From: Isoetes taiwanensis
Taxonomy: Eukaryota; Streptophyta; Lycopodiopsida; Isoetales; Isoetaceae
Assembly: GCA_021234155.1 (NCBI GenBank)
Contig: JAJEKV010000027.1
Location: forward strand, 3,966,623 to 4,030,622
Length of the DNA: 64,000 bases
Direction: 5' to 3'
Below the pieces are notes generated by a model. That model was given only the letters and a program-made list of their open reading frames with translations. It had not been told where the DNA came from and made no database searches. Shown in pieces: positions 1-11,158 of this stretch (position 1 is the first letter of the stretch; each line of letters starts with the position of its first letter). Both the position numbers and the translations under genes were made by a program.

Positions 1-1094
1 ACGCATAGACCCCCTAGTTTGCTGGCCCTAGTTGCCCATTATGGAAAATAATTTAAACAGAAACGGGGAGATTTTTGGAGGCAAATGCGAGAAACGACAA
101 AGCAGATAAAAAAAAAGCTAACCTGAATGAGAAATGGGTTCGTCATGGGACACAATATTAAGACGAACATCCTTATCAAACTCAAGCATTGCCTGCAATA
201 TATTCTGTACTTCCGAACACATTAGAAATGGGAGATCCGAGGAGCTCCACACAAACAAATCCAGCTCCTTTGGATTGTCCCCCTTTTTGATCCGCCAATT
301 TTTTCAAGTGTGCAGCATTTAAATTTGCAGACCATGTGCTCGGCCTCCAAAATCGGCACTAGGATAAAATGAATGGGACGCGAATTTGAGCCAAGCAGAT
401 TTGCCCACATCCTTAGGAATTGACGTTGGCCTCTGCCCAAACACAAGGATGATGCCGCCTCCCTGTCTGAGAACAAGCAGAGCCTAAGCATAGACACTCA
501 GGCCGATCAAAAACCCTACAGAAAATAAGGCTTCGTTCACAGAACCAAGCAAAACATGACTGTTGCTCGAGCTCTGGCATGCGGCTTGAGCTCTGAAGGG
601 AATAATGGGGATTTGGAATGCAATTCTTACAAATGAATGCATTAAAAAGAAGGCCGACATCCTGTTCCTGCTATCGGCTACACGGTAAGAAGAGCCTTGC
701 CCAGTAAGGATGGTGACCGCCAATTTACTGCCCTTAGCAGGTTTGGAGCAGTTTTTAGAATATACTAGGCATGTACCAATATATCTTTAGAATATGCTAA
801 AGGCCCACCCGCCCGAAGGTTTGCCCCCTAGGCAAGCCTACCCTTATAAGTTGATCACTGAAGGAAAGCATGTCTTTTAAAACTGTGACAACCATAAAAC
901 TACTGTTGAATAAAAGCAAGTGTGGGTTCCATCCGAAATATGCCCTTTTTAATGCAAATCGGCCGTCTGGCATAAAGTGTCGTTAATTAGGAGTAAATAA
1001 AGTGTGGCTAGTTAAAAGCATAGAGTACGAAAAGTTATATGCGAATAGAAATTTTAGACCATATTTATAGGGTTTAAGGCACTCCCGCCGTAGC
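1..1094. other. No gene seen
   Basis: Only short overlapping open frames on both strands, with no recognisable motif, domain or plausible splice chain. The last 150 bases are AT-rich and could hold the promoter of the F-box gene that follows, but I see no clear TATA box at a convincing distance. Confidence 0.5.
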
Positions 1095-2352
1095 ATGGAC
1101 ATGGCAGCAGCTTTGGAGCTTAATCCACTTCTATGGAGTGGCATTTGTGAGGATCTTCTACTCTTCCAAATACTTCCTCGCCTACCTGTGATTTATCGCC
1201 TTACTCTCAGAACTGTCTGCAAGTTTTGGAACAAACTTATCGTTTCTCAATTGTATTGGGAGCGCTGCGAATCCATATCTTCCACACCCTCTTTCCTCCT
1301 CAGAGTTATTATCGATAAGCAAACCAATCTGGCGCAGTTATATCACTATACAGCAAACTCTTGGCAGAACATTTCCACCCTTTTAATCCTCTACAAAATC
1401 TCTCATTCATATACACATGTATGTTCTGAGCATGGTTTGGTTTGCTTCGTGAAGGTGGCGCCTGGTTTCTTATCTTTAGCACTATGCAATCCGGTGTTGA
1501 ATGAATGGACAGATATGCCCTTATTGCTCGTCTCATATAAGACGGAAAGTCTGACTTCTATTATCTACAGAATTATCGCCAGAGAAGATGGATCTTTTTT
1601 CCTGCTAGTAGGGGACCACTCGATGATTTATCTGCTTGATACAAGAACGGATTCATGGGAGGATATTTTTGATTCCGAGGCCTTCTTCGGTTATGATGAT
1701 GATAACCCAGGTTTTAAGGATATGGTGGCTGTAGGAAATTCTATCTTTATTCTGATAGAAGCGAGTGATGATTACTTATGCTGTTATGTTTTTGCGTGAA
1801 ACGTGGACCCTGCTCGTAAGGTATGATTTGTTAGAGAAAGAAGTTTTTTTTTGTCCTGATCTAAACGAGAAACTTACCCCCCATGTCATGTCCATATTTG
1901 GGTTAAATGGGAAGCTGGTGATGGTGGGAAAAAGACGTGATTCTTCTCATGTTTGCTTTTGGAAGTTGGATGCAGAGTGGAGCCTCATTTTCATTCTCAC
2001 AGATCTTTCTCACATCTTTGCTGATAATCGGTTTGGATCTTATGTCACATTTGTTGAGGATCACAATCGACTTTACTATTCTGGCCGTCTTTCACGGACT
2101 CATGAATGTGTGGCAATTAATACCTCCAGTTTGATTGCAGATCAGAGATCATACCATTTTCTCATCAGCCTAGCCCTTCGAGCCAATTTTCTTTTCTATT
2201 TGCCTTTAAGCCCACAATCAAAAGACTTCTTTGAATGGATCTGGCACAATCTTTGCTTCTGTGCCAATTTTGCAGATGATTGTGCAGTGAAAAACATTGT
2301 TCATAATTCAGTTGACTCTAGGGCTTGGATAGATAAATATTGCAGCTCTTAA
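1095..2352 (+). pseudogene. F-box/kelch-like protein gene with a single frame break
   Basis: The first frame opens with a short leader and an F-box-like segment at about residues 15-60 (ILPRLP, then CKFWNKLI and LYWERC), as in plant F-box proteins that act as substrate receptors of SCF ubiquitin ligases. The rest looks like a C-terminal beta-propeller region (repeated blocks such as LLDTRTDSWED and LNGKLVMVGKR). The first frame stops at 1799, and matching coding continues in the +1 frame from about 1765 to the TAA at 2352. The two frames join if one base is removed from the T5 run at 1789-1793, giving about 418 codons, a normal size for the family. The single homopolymer lesion means this is either a young pseudogene or a sequence error. 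The target of the F-box protein cannot be inferred. Confidence 0.65.
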
Positions 2353-4187
2353 GGCAAGATTTCACTTTCTTAGATAGTTTTCTGTGCAACAAAGGTTTTT
2401 TTTCTAAAATTTGGATTGGCTGAATCTGTTCTTTACAACATTGAAGAAGTGTTGTAGTTATGCATGCAAATCAATTCATCTTTTGAGAAGTATCATGTCC
2501 TTCATGCCTCCTTTTAGGTTAATAATCTCATTTTCATTTTCCAAACTGTTCTTTAGCATGTTTGCCTCAGCATCTCAGAGAATGTAGTTTTTGGTCTATG
2601 ATGTTCATTCCATTTAAAATTGCTGTGTGTTCGGATAGGTTAATTTTGCTATATTTGGAAGGCATCTTGCTTTATAATTTCAATTAAAAAGACATTCACG
2701 ACATGTAGCTGTCCTGTAACATGTTTAAAAAATAATTTATTATCTTCAAACTTTTCCTACCCTTGACATTATTAGCAAAGATCTCTTTGTCTAGCTTTGT
2801 CGACATTCTTTTTTCATAATGATCTTAGCTGTTTTCAGCTGGAAAAATATGAACACAACTTTGTACTAATTGGCAGGTGAAGTTTCAATTAATCCAAAGC
2901 AAAATTCAGAACAACGGTACTTTGAGGACTTGTGTTTGTTACATGTTTCAGACTCAGAAAACAATTGTGGTGGAAAGATTGCAACTGATGGACTCATATC
3001 ATCTGAGTTTCGAAGTACTATTACAACAGTGATAAAAAATGCTAGTAAGATGCAGAACATGTATCAAAGTTAAAGAAGATTGAGAAAGACAGTAAGATAA
3101 AATAAAAGGAAATGCAGCAGTCCAATGGAGTTAAAGCATTGATTCTGCAGTTATGCAAGAGAGGCTATAATGCAAGAGTAGCATGCAAGAGAAATCAAAG
3201 GTAATTAGCAAAAAGCAACTGGGTATCAGTTGAGAAGAGGAAGCATGATGCAAATCTTGCATCAGGCTTCAACGAAGACAAGCAAATTATGTGTGGAAAA
3301 CCAAAGGCAATTAGAGAACTCTAAAGTTATAGGACTCTGCAAGTCTCTCGAGGAAGGAGAAAATAAACGGCATTTCAGTTTCTAGTTCTTTTGTCTTCAC
3401 CTTTTACGGATTGGATTAAAAAGCTACTAAGGGAAATGACGATTGCTCACACAAGATAGTGGAATTCTTTATTAAAAGAGAGACCGGGTACAACAAGAGT
3501 TAGGGAGAAGTTCAACCGCCCAACCATGGAACCAGCACTCCTACCGCCCAACCATGGAACTAGTACTCCTGATCACAAGCACTTTTGATCACAGAAATAT
3601 CCCACTAGAAGTCCCCAGGACTCTGCCGCTAGTTCCTTCCTTGAACTAAGATGGACTCTGCCGCTAGTCTCACACTTTTCAGAGTTGCCCAGCATTCAGT
3701 CAGATCCGGGCCAGATATGCTCCCTTAGTACGGCCGGACTTGCCCCTACATTTGCTGATGAACACGCCGTCAGTACGTGCTCTGGGGTCATACATTCAGG
3801 AGGTACTGGATCTCCGAGCTCACCTTTGCCCCCGCCTAGCTGCCCGCTCAACGAAGGTTCTGGGAACAGCTGATTCTTTAAAATGGCGGGCTGTTACGAA
3901 TACATTCTAAAAGTTAGTCATAGTGCACCATCAAATATAGAATTAGCTACTCTATTACTGGTTATCTATGATTGGCATAGATTAAGGGATAAGATGATGC
4001 TAATCTTAGTTTGGTGTATTACAGAGCCAAAGCCAATAATGGACTATTGGGCAAGAATAGATCCTTGAGGGTTTAAAAGGACATGCCTTGGAGAACAAGG
4101 GCATCATTGGTAGCCTTCCGAACATTGGCTCTGAGAGATTGCATCTTAGTTCAAGGAAGGAAGGAAGAAAGGTATTTTTATCGTCCA
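2353..4187. other. Intergenic; one possible small exon
   Basis: AT-rich spacer. An open stretch at about 2877-3073 follows a good acceptor-like sequence (ttggcag) and encodes an acidic peptide of about 65 residues ending in TAA. It could be a 3' exon but resembles nothing I recognise. Short imperfect duplications lie at 3517-3575 (ccgcccaaccatggaac twice) and about 3610-3675 (ggactctgccgctagt twice). No other gene is visible. Confidence 0.35.
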
Positions 4188-4308
4188 CGGAGACCAATCG
4201 ATCTATGGGACCCAATACAAAAGCGCAACAAGCGGATTACTACCCGGATTAAAAAACCCCTGCCCCGAGGGGTTTTCGAGGGAAAAATCGTGGCAGCAAT
4301 CAGCCTGC
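4188..4308 (+). repeat. Dispersed ~120-bp repeat, copy 1
   Basis: Starts with GTCCACGGAGACCAAT and includes GGATTAAAAAACCCCTGCC followed by GGTTTTCGAGGGAAAAA. It matches 6398-6517 in the same orientation, and its hairpin-like core recurs in reverse at about 10290-10345. It has no coding capacity. It is probably a non-autonomous mobile element or part of a larger family. Confidence 0.65.
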
Positions 4309-4309
4309 T

Positions 4310-5070
4310 GACAAACTATTCCAATATACAAAATGCAAAAACACACAAATATATACACTCATGCACCGCACCCGTGCGCAGGTAAACTTTCCTGTAAGCT
4401 TCCAAGAAAGGTAAATAATGCTCAAAATAATCCTCTGTTTTCCATTCTGCTTCGGTATGTGGCATCTCCTTATACTTCATCAAATATTTGCGATTAGTAC
4501 CACGACCCTTATGCCTCATAATCATCTCAGGTTGATACAGTGGATTATCATCCACTATACGTGCGGTACCAGCTGTGGGTTAACTTCTTTAAATGGCCTA
4601 AGACATTCCACATTAAAAGAATTATGCTTCTTCCAAGTATCCGGCAATTCCAACCTAAACATTATCATTTATCTTTTCAGTGATCCTAAAAGGTCCATAA
4701 AATCTAGTAACAAGCTTGTGCCTTTTTCTGTTCGGAAGATGCACGTCTTTGCTTAATGATTCTAATGACTACCCAATCATCCACCTGATATAGAACCTGT
4801 CTGCATTTCTTGTTCACTTGACGAGTGTACCTTTCATGAGCAACACTTTCAAAACATCATGAGCTTTTAATGTCTTTCTTCAAGGAATAAAGCTTGCATA
4901 CTTACTCAGACGATCCACAATAGTTCAAACCTGATCATTACGTTGTCTTCTCCATGGAACACGAACAAAGTCCATACTGATATGTTGAAAAGGTTTTTCT
5001 GAAATACTTAGTGCCATCAATAATCCTGGTACCTTGGCATAGGAGTCTTTGATTTCCTGACACATAAAAG
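4310..5070 (-). pseudogene. Ty3/gypsy retrotransposon remnant (integrase C-terminus and chromodomain)
   Basis: On the reverse strand, conceptual translation from about 5010 down gives integrase-like text (HISMDFVRVPW, then TIVDRLSKYASFIP), a later KLVTRFYGPF motif typical of the Ty3/gypsy integrase C-terminus, and at 4380-4555 a chromodomain-like tail (RKYLMKYKEMPHTEAEWKTE). Several stops and frame changes interrupt it, so it is a dead fragment. Protease, reverse transcriptase and LTRs were not found, so only the 3' end of pol survives. Confidence 0.7.
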
Positions 5071-5717
5071 TCGCATTTAATCAAAGTGGGTCACATGCCA
5101 TTCCCATTTTTTTTGGGAACCTTGTTATTTTACACAAAAAGGACGTGCGAAACTTTTAAAACTGCATTATTGCTTTAGATAATGCCTTTTTTCCTGTGTG
5201 AAAAAAAATGTTAAGGAAAATTACCTGGTCTACGTTTCTCGGTTTGTGAGTCGAGAAGATATGATAAAGAGCACAACTAAAACCAATAACAATGCTATCT
5301 CTCTGTAAACAAAGTGCTAACCTGCCCTGTATTTTTATTCATATGTAATTTCATTACATTGTATTTTACAGTAGTTGAAGAGACCATGATGGTCGGACTG
5401 ACACAAATATCACATCATCTTCACATACAGACCACCTACTGGGAACAATGTGTGGAGCAAGGTCCGAGGTATTCCAAGCCACGAGAGCTACTTGAAGAAA
5501 ATAAAAATTTGAATGCGTTGACCTATCCAATGCATGTCGCCAACCTCTTCTCGTCCTCTTTCTTTAATGAACAGGTCTGTCCATGGCTCCTGATCATGTC
5601 CTTTCTGTTTGCGATCTGTACTCGAAAAGACAAAATTAAGTTAATGCAATTGATGCTACGGACAATACAAATAAAAAAACAACAAATTTTAAGGGCAATT
5701 TCTGAAGAAACCAGGTT
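5071..5717. other. No recognised gene
   Basis: A forward open frame of 215 codons (5314-5961) runs through here into the palindromic array. Its second half is translated repeat, which argues against a real protein. The upstream part (about 5350-5570) has no motif I recognise. Confidence 0.4.
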
Positions 5718-6275
5718 TGAGGGCCTTTCTCGCCTCGCGAGTCGAGGAAGGCAACTTAGAGTGACAAAGGCAAGTCTGAGGCCCTTTCTCGACTTGCGGT
5801 CGAAAAAGGCACCTCAAATGAAAAAATCAGATCTAAGGGAATTTCTCGACTCGCAGTTCAGATTGAAAATGCATGTTGGAGGGCTTTTCTCGACTCGCGA
5901 GTCGAGAAACATAGCTCCGAGCAAAAAAAAAGGGACTTTTTTTCTCCCTTTTTTTTTTTAAAGAAAAAACAAGTTTGAGTCCCTTTCTCAGTCGAGAAAG
6001 GCCTAAGGCCCCTCTGAGGGCCTTTCTCGATTCGCAAGTCGAGAAACATAGCTTAGAGAAAAAAAAAACTTTTTCTCCTCTTTTTTTTTTAAGTAGGAAA
6101 AAAAAAAGTTTTGTGAGGGCCTTTCTCGACCTGCGAGTCGAGAAACACCCTCAAGGCCCCTCTGGTGGCCTTTCTCGACTCGAGAAAGGCAGCTCAGAGT
6201 GAGAAACGCAAGTCTGAGGGCCTTTCTCGACTCGCAAATCGAGAAAGGCAGCTCAGAGTGAGAAACGCAGTTTTC
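5718..6275. repeat. Tandem array of palindromic units (core TTTCTCGACTCGCGAGTCGAGAAA-like)
   Basis: Nine imperfect units, each with a self-complementary core, start near 5726, 5784, 5842, 5886, 5983, 6023, 6122, 6172 and 6223. The copy at 5886-5909 is a perfect 24-bp palindrome, and those at 5983 and 6172 have lost the middle. Units share the lead-in GAGGGCC and the tail AGGCAGCTCAGAGTGAGAAACGCA. Poly-A/poly-T runs separate some units. Open frames across the array are repeat translations. Each core could form a hairpin in single-stranded DNA or RNA. Confidence 0.85.
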
Positions 6276-6397
6276 AGGGCCAGAGGTTATTTTTGCAGAG
6301 GTACCATTGTATCTAAACCTATGCATTAAACCTATGAAGTGTCTAAGCCTATGCATTAAACTTATGAATAGAATAGAATAGAATAGTTTTTTTAACG

Positions 6398-6517
6398 TCC
6401 ACGGAGACCAATAGGTCATGGGACCCATACAATGGGCTAGTACAATCATTACTACTAGGATTAAAAAACCCCTGCCTCGAAAGGTTTTCAAGGGAAAAAC
6501 CTTTGCAGTAATGATGA
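6398..6517 (+). repeat. Dispersed ~120-bp repeat, copy 2
   Basis: Same family as 4188-4308: it starts GTCCACGGAGACCAATA and contains GGATTAAAAAACCCCTGCC followed by GGTTTTCAAGGGAAAAACC. It is preceded by a short (GAATA)n run at about 6365-6385, which may be a target or tail feature. Confidence 0.65.
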
Positions 6518-7079
6518 TACTAGACAAGCTTAGATAATGACTACTGAGGGCTCAATAATTGCCGACGTTTATCTAGAACCTCAAGTATGTATAATGCCAA
6601 GTCATGCACAGATGGTGCGCTGAGAAGTTGTGGAATAAACAACTATGCAAATCTAAAACTATAATAAAACTATATAATAAACCTATGAAAGCACACTGAA
6701 ATGATTAAACCAATGTAAACCTATGAAAAAGCCATGAAACCCTATTAAATTTATGCTTAAACCTATAATATATAAATCTTGTGCAACATTGTGTTAAGAA
6801 CTATAGAGGACGATCATGTGCGTCAAAGAGTACGTCCCCATTTTGTGTCTTAAACCTTCAAAGTGACAACATAATGCGTAATATGTGAACATAGAAGCAC
6901 ACACATAAAAATAGAAATTGGGGACGTATAAATAGATGTCAATTTATATATAACATTTTAATCATTCATACCCATTAGTCTTAGAAATATGCCATTGGCC
7001 ACGCTATACCCACCTTTTTTCTTACCTACACTCTATATTCCGCTTTTCTCTCTCAATATTCACCTTTTTTTTTCCACCC
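6518..7079. other. No gene seen
   Basis: AT-rich spacer with weak internal repetition of 'aaacctatgaa'-like words (6640-6770). No coding signal. Confidence 0.45.
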
Positions 7080-7195
7080 ATGGTTAAGTTCGAAATTTGA
7101 AAATTTAAAAGGGGGGAGATTCGGCTTTTTTCCCACCCATGCTTAAGTTCAAAACTTGAAAATTTAAAGGGGGAAGATTTGGTACATACCTTTGA
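7080..7195. repeat. Two-copy tandem repeat (~65 bp)
   Basis: The block cacccatggttaagttc...gaaaatttaaaagggggg...gatt (about 7075-7130) is repeated at about 7134-7190 with small differences. No coding role is visible. Confidence 0.6.
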
Positions 7196-7384
7196 AAAGA
7201 AGAGATTTAGTATAGTGCCGAGATTTGGTACACTTACGAAATTGTGGCTATGGCGAACTCCCAAGATCCTGGCTATGGCATGGAAGCGGAGCTATGACTT
7301 CTGGCCTCGCCAGGTGAGAATGAGCATGTTCTGAAAAGGGCACATTTAGATAAAATTCAGATAAAGAAAGCCGAGTCTTTCCAT

Positions 7385-7570
7385 TGCTTTGGAAGGAATG
7401 ACTATGGCATAACCGGCCCTTCAAGACCAGCTATGGGAAGAACGGCTCTGCTCTGCCCTTCAAGAACAACTATGGGAAGAACGGCTCTGCTGTTCAAGAA
7501 CAACTAGGGAAAGACCGGCTCTACTATGCCCTTCAAGAACGGCTATGGCAAGAACGGCTCTGCCGGAACG
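7385..7570. repeat. Degenerate tandem repeat, ~45-55 bp units
   Basis: Four imperfect units built on CTATGG(C/G)AAGAACGGCTCTGC plus CCCTTCAAGAAC. Similar 'gctctggctatgg' words recur at 42250-42350, suggesting that both derive from one element family. Confidence 0.55.
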
Positions 7571-9510
7571 ACTCTTCAAAGATCAAATCGGTGATGACGC
7601 TCCATTTGTCAATCAAATAGTAGGGACTAGCAGCATATTTTTAAATGGGGCCTGTCGGAAGCACTTATTGAAGCAGACTCCGCAGATCTGGCGACCTCCT
7701 TGTGTAGGTTTTTTTCTATATGCAGGTCCAGGTCCGGCGGGAGGCTGGGCATAGTCCTGCAGGGCATGAAATCGGTCCCTGCCTAGGGATTTTTGCAGGG
7801 GTTCGATCCCCTGAGGGGTCCGAGCGCTTGTCGAACAAATTTCTTTCGAGCATGAAATTTCTGCTTTGTTTCAACAATCCAGGGCAGTTAATCCAGGGCA
7901 GTTCTTGAAGACCCAACACACAGTCCAGGGCCGTGGAGATGCTAATACAGGAGCTGGGGAGCTTTCATAAACTGGAGGATGAATTAAAACAGGGGTCAAA
8001 GATGTCGAAAATGGAGCTGCCACAAACTCAGAGTCGCTACTCTCTGATGAAGAGTTCGCTCCAGTTGCCGAGGTAGAGTAGACGGAAATAATCATCATGT
8101 CCCAACAGAATAATAAGTGACCCATATAGATCTGCAATCTGTCTATGATTGTAGTATATCGATCTGTATCTAGAGAGCTGTCTTTCTGTTAGGCTGAAGT
8201 GATAGTTCCACAAGAACCACCATAAGCAGTGAATTCCGGATCAGGAGAAAGGTTGTCCCACATGGCAACTTTATGGCAGATAGGATCCATTGGGTAGTTT
8301 TCATGAAGGAAGGAGGCTGAATCAGAGGACAGTGATGCAGAGCTTGGGAGATTTGCAAGAGTGCGAAGAAATGCCAAATTTTTAGGGTTTAAATGGTGAT
8401 ATCATTCACCACATAATTCGCCACATGCACCACATGTCACGACATGATTCACCACATGTACGACATGTCACCATATGATTCACCACATTAGTACACCTTG
8501 CAACAAACATATCAGGCGTCACATGGGATAACTAATACCTTCAAATTTACGAATTCATCTTGCATAGATTAAAAATTCTGGTCTCTTTTGTGTATTGCCT
8601 TCATTTTAGAGAATAGACGTTTGAATCCATATCCCAAGTTGGCTTCTTCTATGGAGATATTTGGTGTCTGACTCAGTCAAATAAACATATATGTTGTTTA
8701 AATCGTCGTTTCTCATACGACAATGGTATGTTTCGAAGACTGTTGCTAGACATATTTTGTCTATCCAATTCTTATTTGTTTATGTAGTTCATTTTCTAAG
8801 AAATAAGTAGTTTGTTCTCCTTTCCTCTGAATTCATATATTGTATGAGTCTTAGAAAGCCATGCCCCTTGGATGTAAACCCGCAATTGTTAGAATTCTAA
8901 ATGAATTCAGTTCAATTATATGCATGCCATCTATATAATCTTAGATTGATTTATGTATATGTATGCAATATATTATTACAATATATATAATATTCATAGG
9001 CAAATGTTAAATGGAATATTTATGTAAGAAGGCATCGTCAGTCATTAAAAATGACAGGGCATGATTAGATATGTAATAATTATAATAGGATATTAAATCT
9101 CTACTCTGTTTCGATTCCTCTGTTCCTTTGTTTACTCTTCTTTCTCTTAACTGAATTGCTCTCCCGCCTAATCAATCCGACACTGTAAAACACAAAAGTT
9201 TGTTGATGGCGACTGTGTTTCTGGTCGACGTCAAATTTGGCGAGTTGCTGGTAAGAAAGGGTTGTATTTCTTTATGTTATTCTGTCTCCTTGTGATCACT
9301 GACGTTTTAAGCATGCTGTAGGAGCTGGAGGGAGTTGCAGTAGCACCAGATAAAGAAATCACTGCTGTTGGTTCGAATCGAAAAAATATTCTCGCCTTCA
9401 CGGTATCGATGGGCAAAAGAATCTTCTTCATTTGGCGGATGGGAGCTTTTTTGCTTGCGAAAACAACATAACCCGGCGGCACCGCTCTTACGTGTTTCAC
9501 ATCAAATAAT
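7571..9510. other. Intergenic; short tandem repeat at 8399-8490
   Basis: No gene recognised. 8399-8490 holds degenerate tandem copies of a 20-25 bp unit around GATTCACCACATG. 7801-7811 (GGTTCGATCCC) matches a Pol III B-box; see findings. The rest is AT-rich, with short open frames lacking motifs. Confidence 0.4.
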
Positions 9511-10050
9511 CGCATCGATCCGAGACATCGGATCACCATTCTAGAATGGGACGAGCATGCATGTCATGCATGCATGCGGGCGGCGCATGCCCATTTTGGG
9601 TTGGGAGTTCGCTATTTCAGGCAGCGTTTACGATCCACGTCTCATCGGCGCTTCCTCTTCTCTCGCCAGCACCTTTATTCTCTTTGAATTGTTTCCGGGC
9701 GGGGAGGGGCTTCTTCACACTTTGGTTTAGCCAATTTGGCGTATCTTTCTTGCTATCCTTTATCGGCCTTTGGCCTCGTCCCCGTGACCTGGCCCTTGAT
9801 CCTAGTTTGTAAGGAAGTTCTCTCGGTAGTCGGCGCTTTGTTGGTTTCTTGCGAGTCCCATTCTAGAATCGCATCGATCCGAGACATCGGATCGCCATTC
9901 TAGAATGGGACGAGCATGCATGTCATGCATGCATGCGGGCGGCGCATGCCCATTTTGGGTTGGGAGTTCGCTATTTCAGGCGCGTTTTACGATCCACGTC
10001 TCATCGGCGCCTTCCTCTTCTCTCGCAGGGCCTCCTTATTCTCTTTGAAC
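9511..10050. repeat. Direct repeat pair, ~180 bp, 359 bp apart
   Basis: Copy A at 9511-9688 and copy B at 9870-10050 share CGCATCGATCCGAGACATCG, a GCATGCATG-rich patch and the lead into CTCTTTGAA, with few differences. A second word (GCGCTTTGTTGGTTTCTTGC) before copy B, at about 9832, recurs at 10520-10557 just upstream of the B3 copy. This looks like a local segmental duplication. Confidence 0.8.
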
Positions 10051-10273
10051 CCACCCTCCCCCTTCTTTGTTTATTGTACAAGTTCTGTTTATCATGTTTT
10101 TCCACCTGCTGGGTGATGCTTTTTTTCCACCCGCTGGGTGATGCTATTCTCTGGTATATTTCTCGTTTGTTGTGTTGGTGATGTGCAGGTACAGGTTGGC
10201 GAGCGGCATCCGTTTCGACTTCTCCATGCGGGGGTTTTTGGGAGCGATTCTATGCCTTACGTTTGTCTAAGCC

Positions 10274-10359
10274 CCTTGCCGAAGGCTTATCACTAGGGTT
10301 TTTCCTCGAAAACCCGAAAGGGCGGGGTTTTTTAATCCCGGTGATAAGCTTTCGGCAGG
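10274..10359. repeat. Hairpin element with 19-20 bp arms
   Basis: The left arm at 10274-10293 (ccttgccgaaggcttatcac) pairs with the right arm at 10341-10359 with about two differences. The loop contains the reverse complement of the GGATTAAAAAACCCC core of the 4.2 and 6.4 kb repeats, linking the three as one family of foldback elements. Confidence 0.7.
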
Positions 10360-10566
10360 TACATCAGCCACTCATCTATTAGCATTGTATTTGTTTTGGG
10401 GTCCAAATGATATAATTGGATTTTCCCTTTATTTTTCGTGGGTAGTTCGCATGTGTGCGGCTACCCACTGTCCACCATTGTAGAAAATCTGCTGAGATGA
10501 ATGAGAAGCCTATCTATCGGGCGCTTTGTTGGTTTCTTGCGAGTCCCATTCTAGAACGGCACGAAC

Positions 10567-11158
10567 TTGACAGCAAGAGCTCTTGATGGGACTTATCGTG
10601 TAAAACCTCTTGATAATTGGGAACTTGGCGCTCCTAGCGATAATGGACCTGCTAATACAAATAAAAAAGATGGGCGTGATATTAACAAGGATTTTCCTGT
10701 GCATGTGGATGTGGATGCCGAGAATGAGGTTTTTGTTACTGACGATGATTTATCTGATGAAGAAGAACCAGTATCAAAGAAAGCATTCCGTGTTCCTCTC
10801 CTGAAAGCTAACTTCAACAGAGGCCTGGTACTGCTGTATTATCTTTTGCTTTCAAGTATTATAAATGTTTTGAATTACTACTCCTTTCTTTTTGCTTAGA
10901 TACTAGAACAAGAAGATAGGTGGCGAAATCCTCCCAAAGGATCCACTGTGGTAATTATCGGACCTGGTGATCAGAAAGCAGGGTTAGCAAGCAAAAAAAA
11001 GCAAGCATTGTCTCAGCCATGGTTGGAATGCTTTCAAAAAATTGTTTGGCTTACGACTTGGTGATATCTTAGAATTTAAATTGCATGGAGATGAACTTCA
11101 ATGGAATATGAAAGTTCTGGAAGGTGCAGCTTTACATAGGCTGAAGCCTCGAAGTTAA
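10567..11158 (+). pseudogene. B3-domain protein gene copy, 5'-truncated and frame-broken
   Basis: An acidic linker exon (to 10827, ending VPLLKANFNRGL) is followed by a 72-bp GT-AG intron (10828-10899) and a second exon, ILEQEDRWRNPPKGS..., ending at TAA 11156-11158. Exon structure and residues match the reverse-strand B3 gene at 17.9-18.6 kb (VPLLKRIYSSGL, then LKEEDRWRMPPRGS) at the same splice position. The C-terminal B3 end (LGDILEFKLHG...WNMKVLEG) is reached only after a frame change at the A6 run 11036-11041. The N-terminal B3 domain is absent; repeat DNA abuts the linker exon. It is a duplicated, probably dead copy. B3 domains bind DNA in plant transcription regulators such as the REM group. 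Confidence 0.7.

Noticed and set aside
5314-5961. 215-codon open frame as a protein gene
   Set aside because: Its second half is translated palindromic repeat and no domain is visible in the first half.
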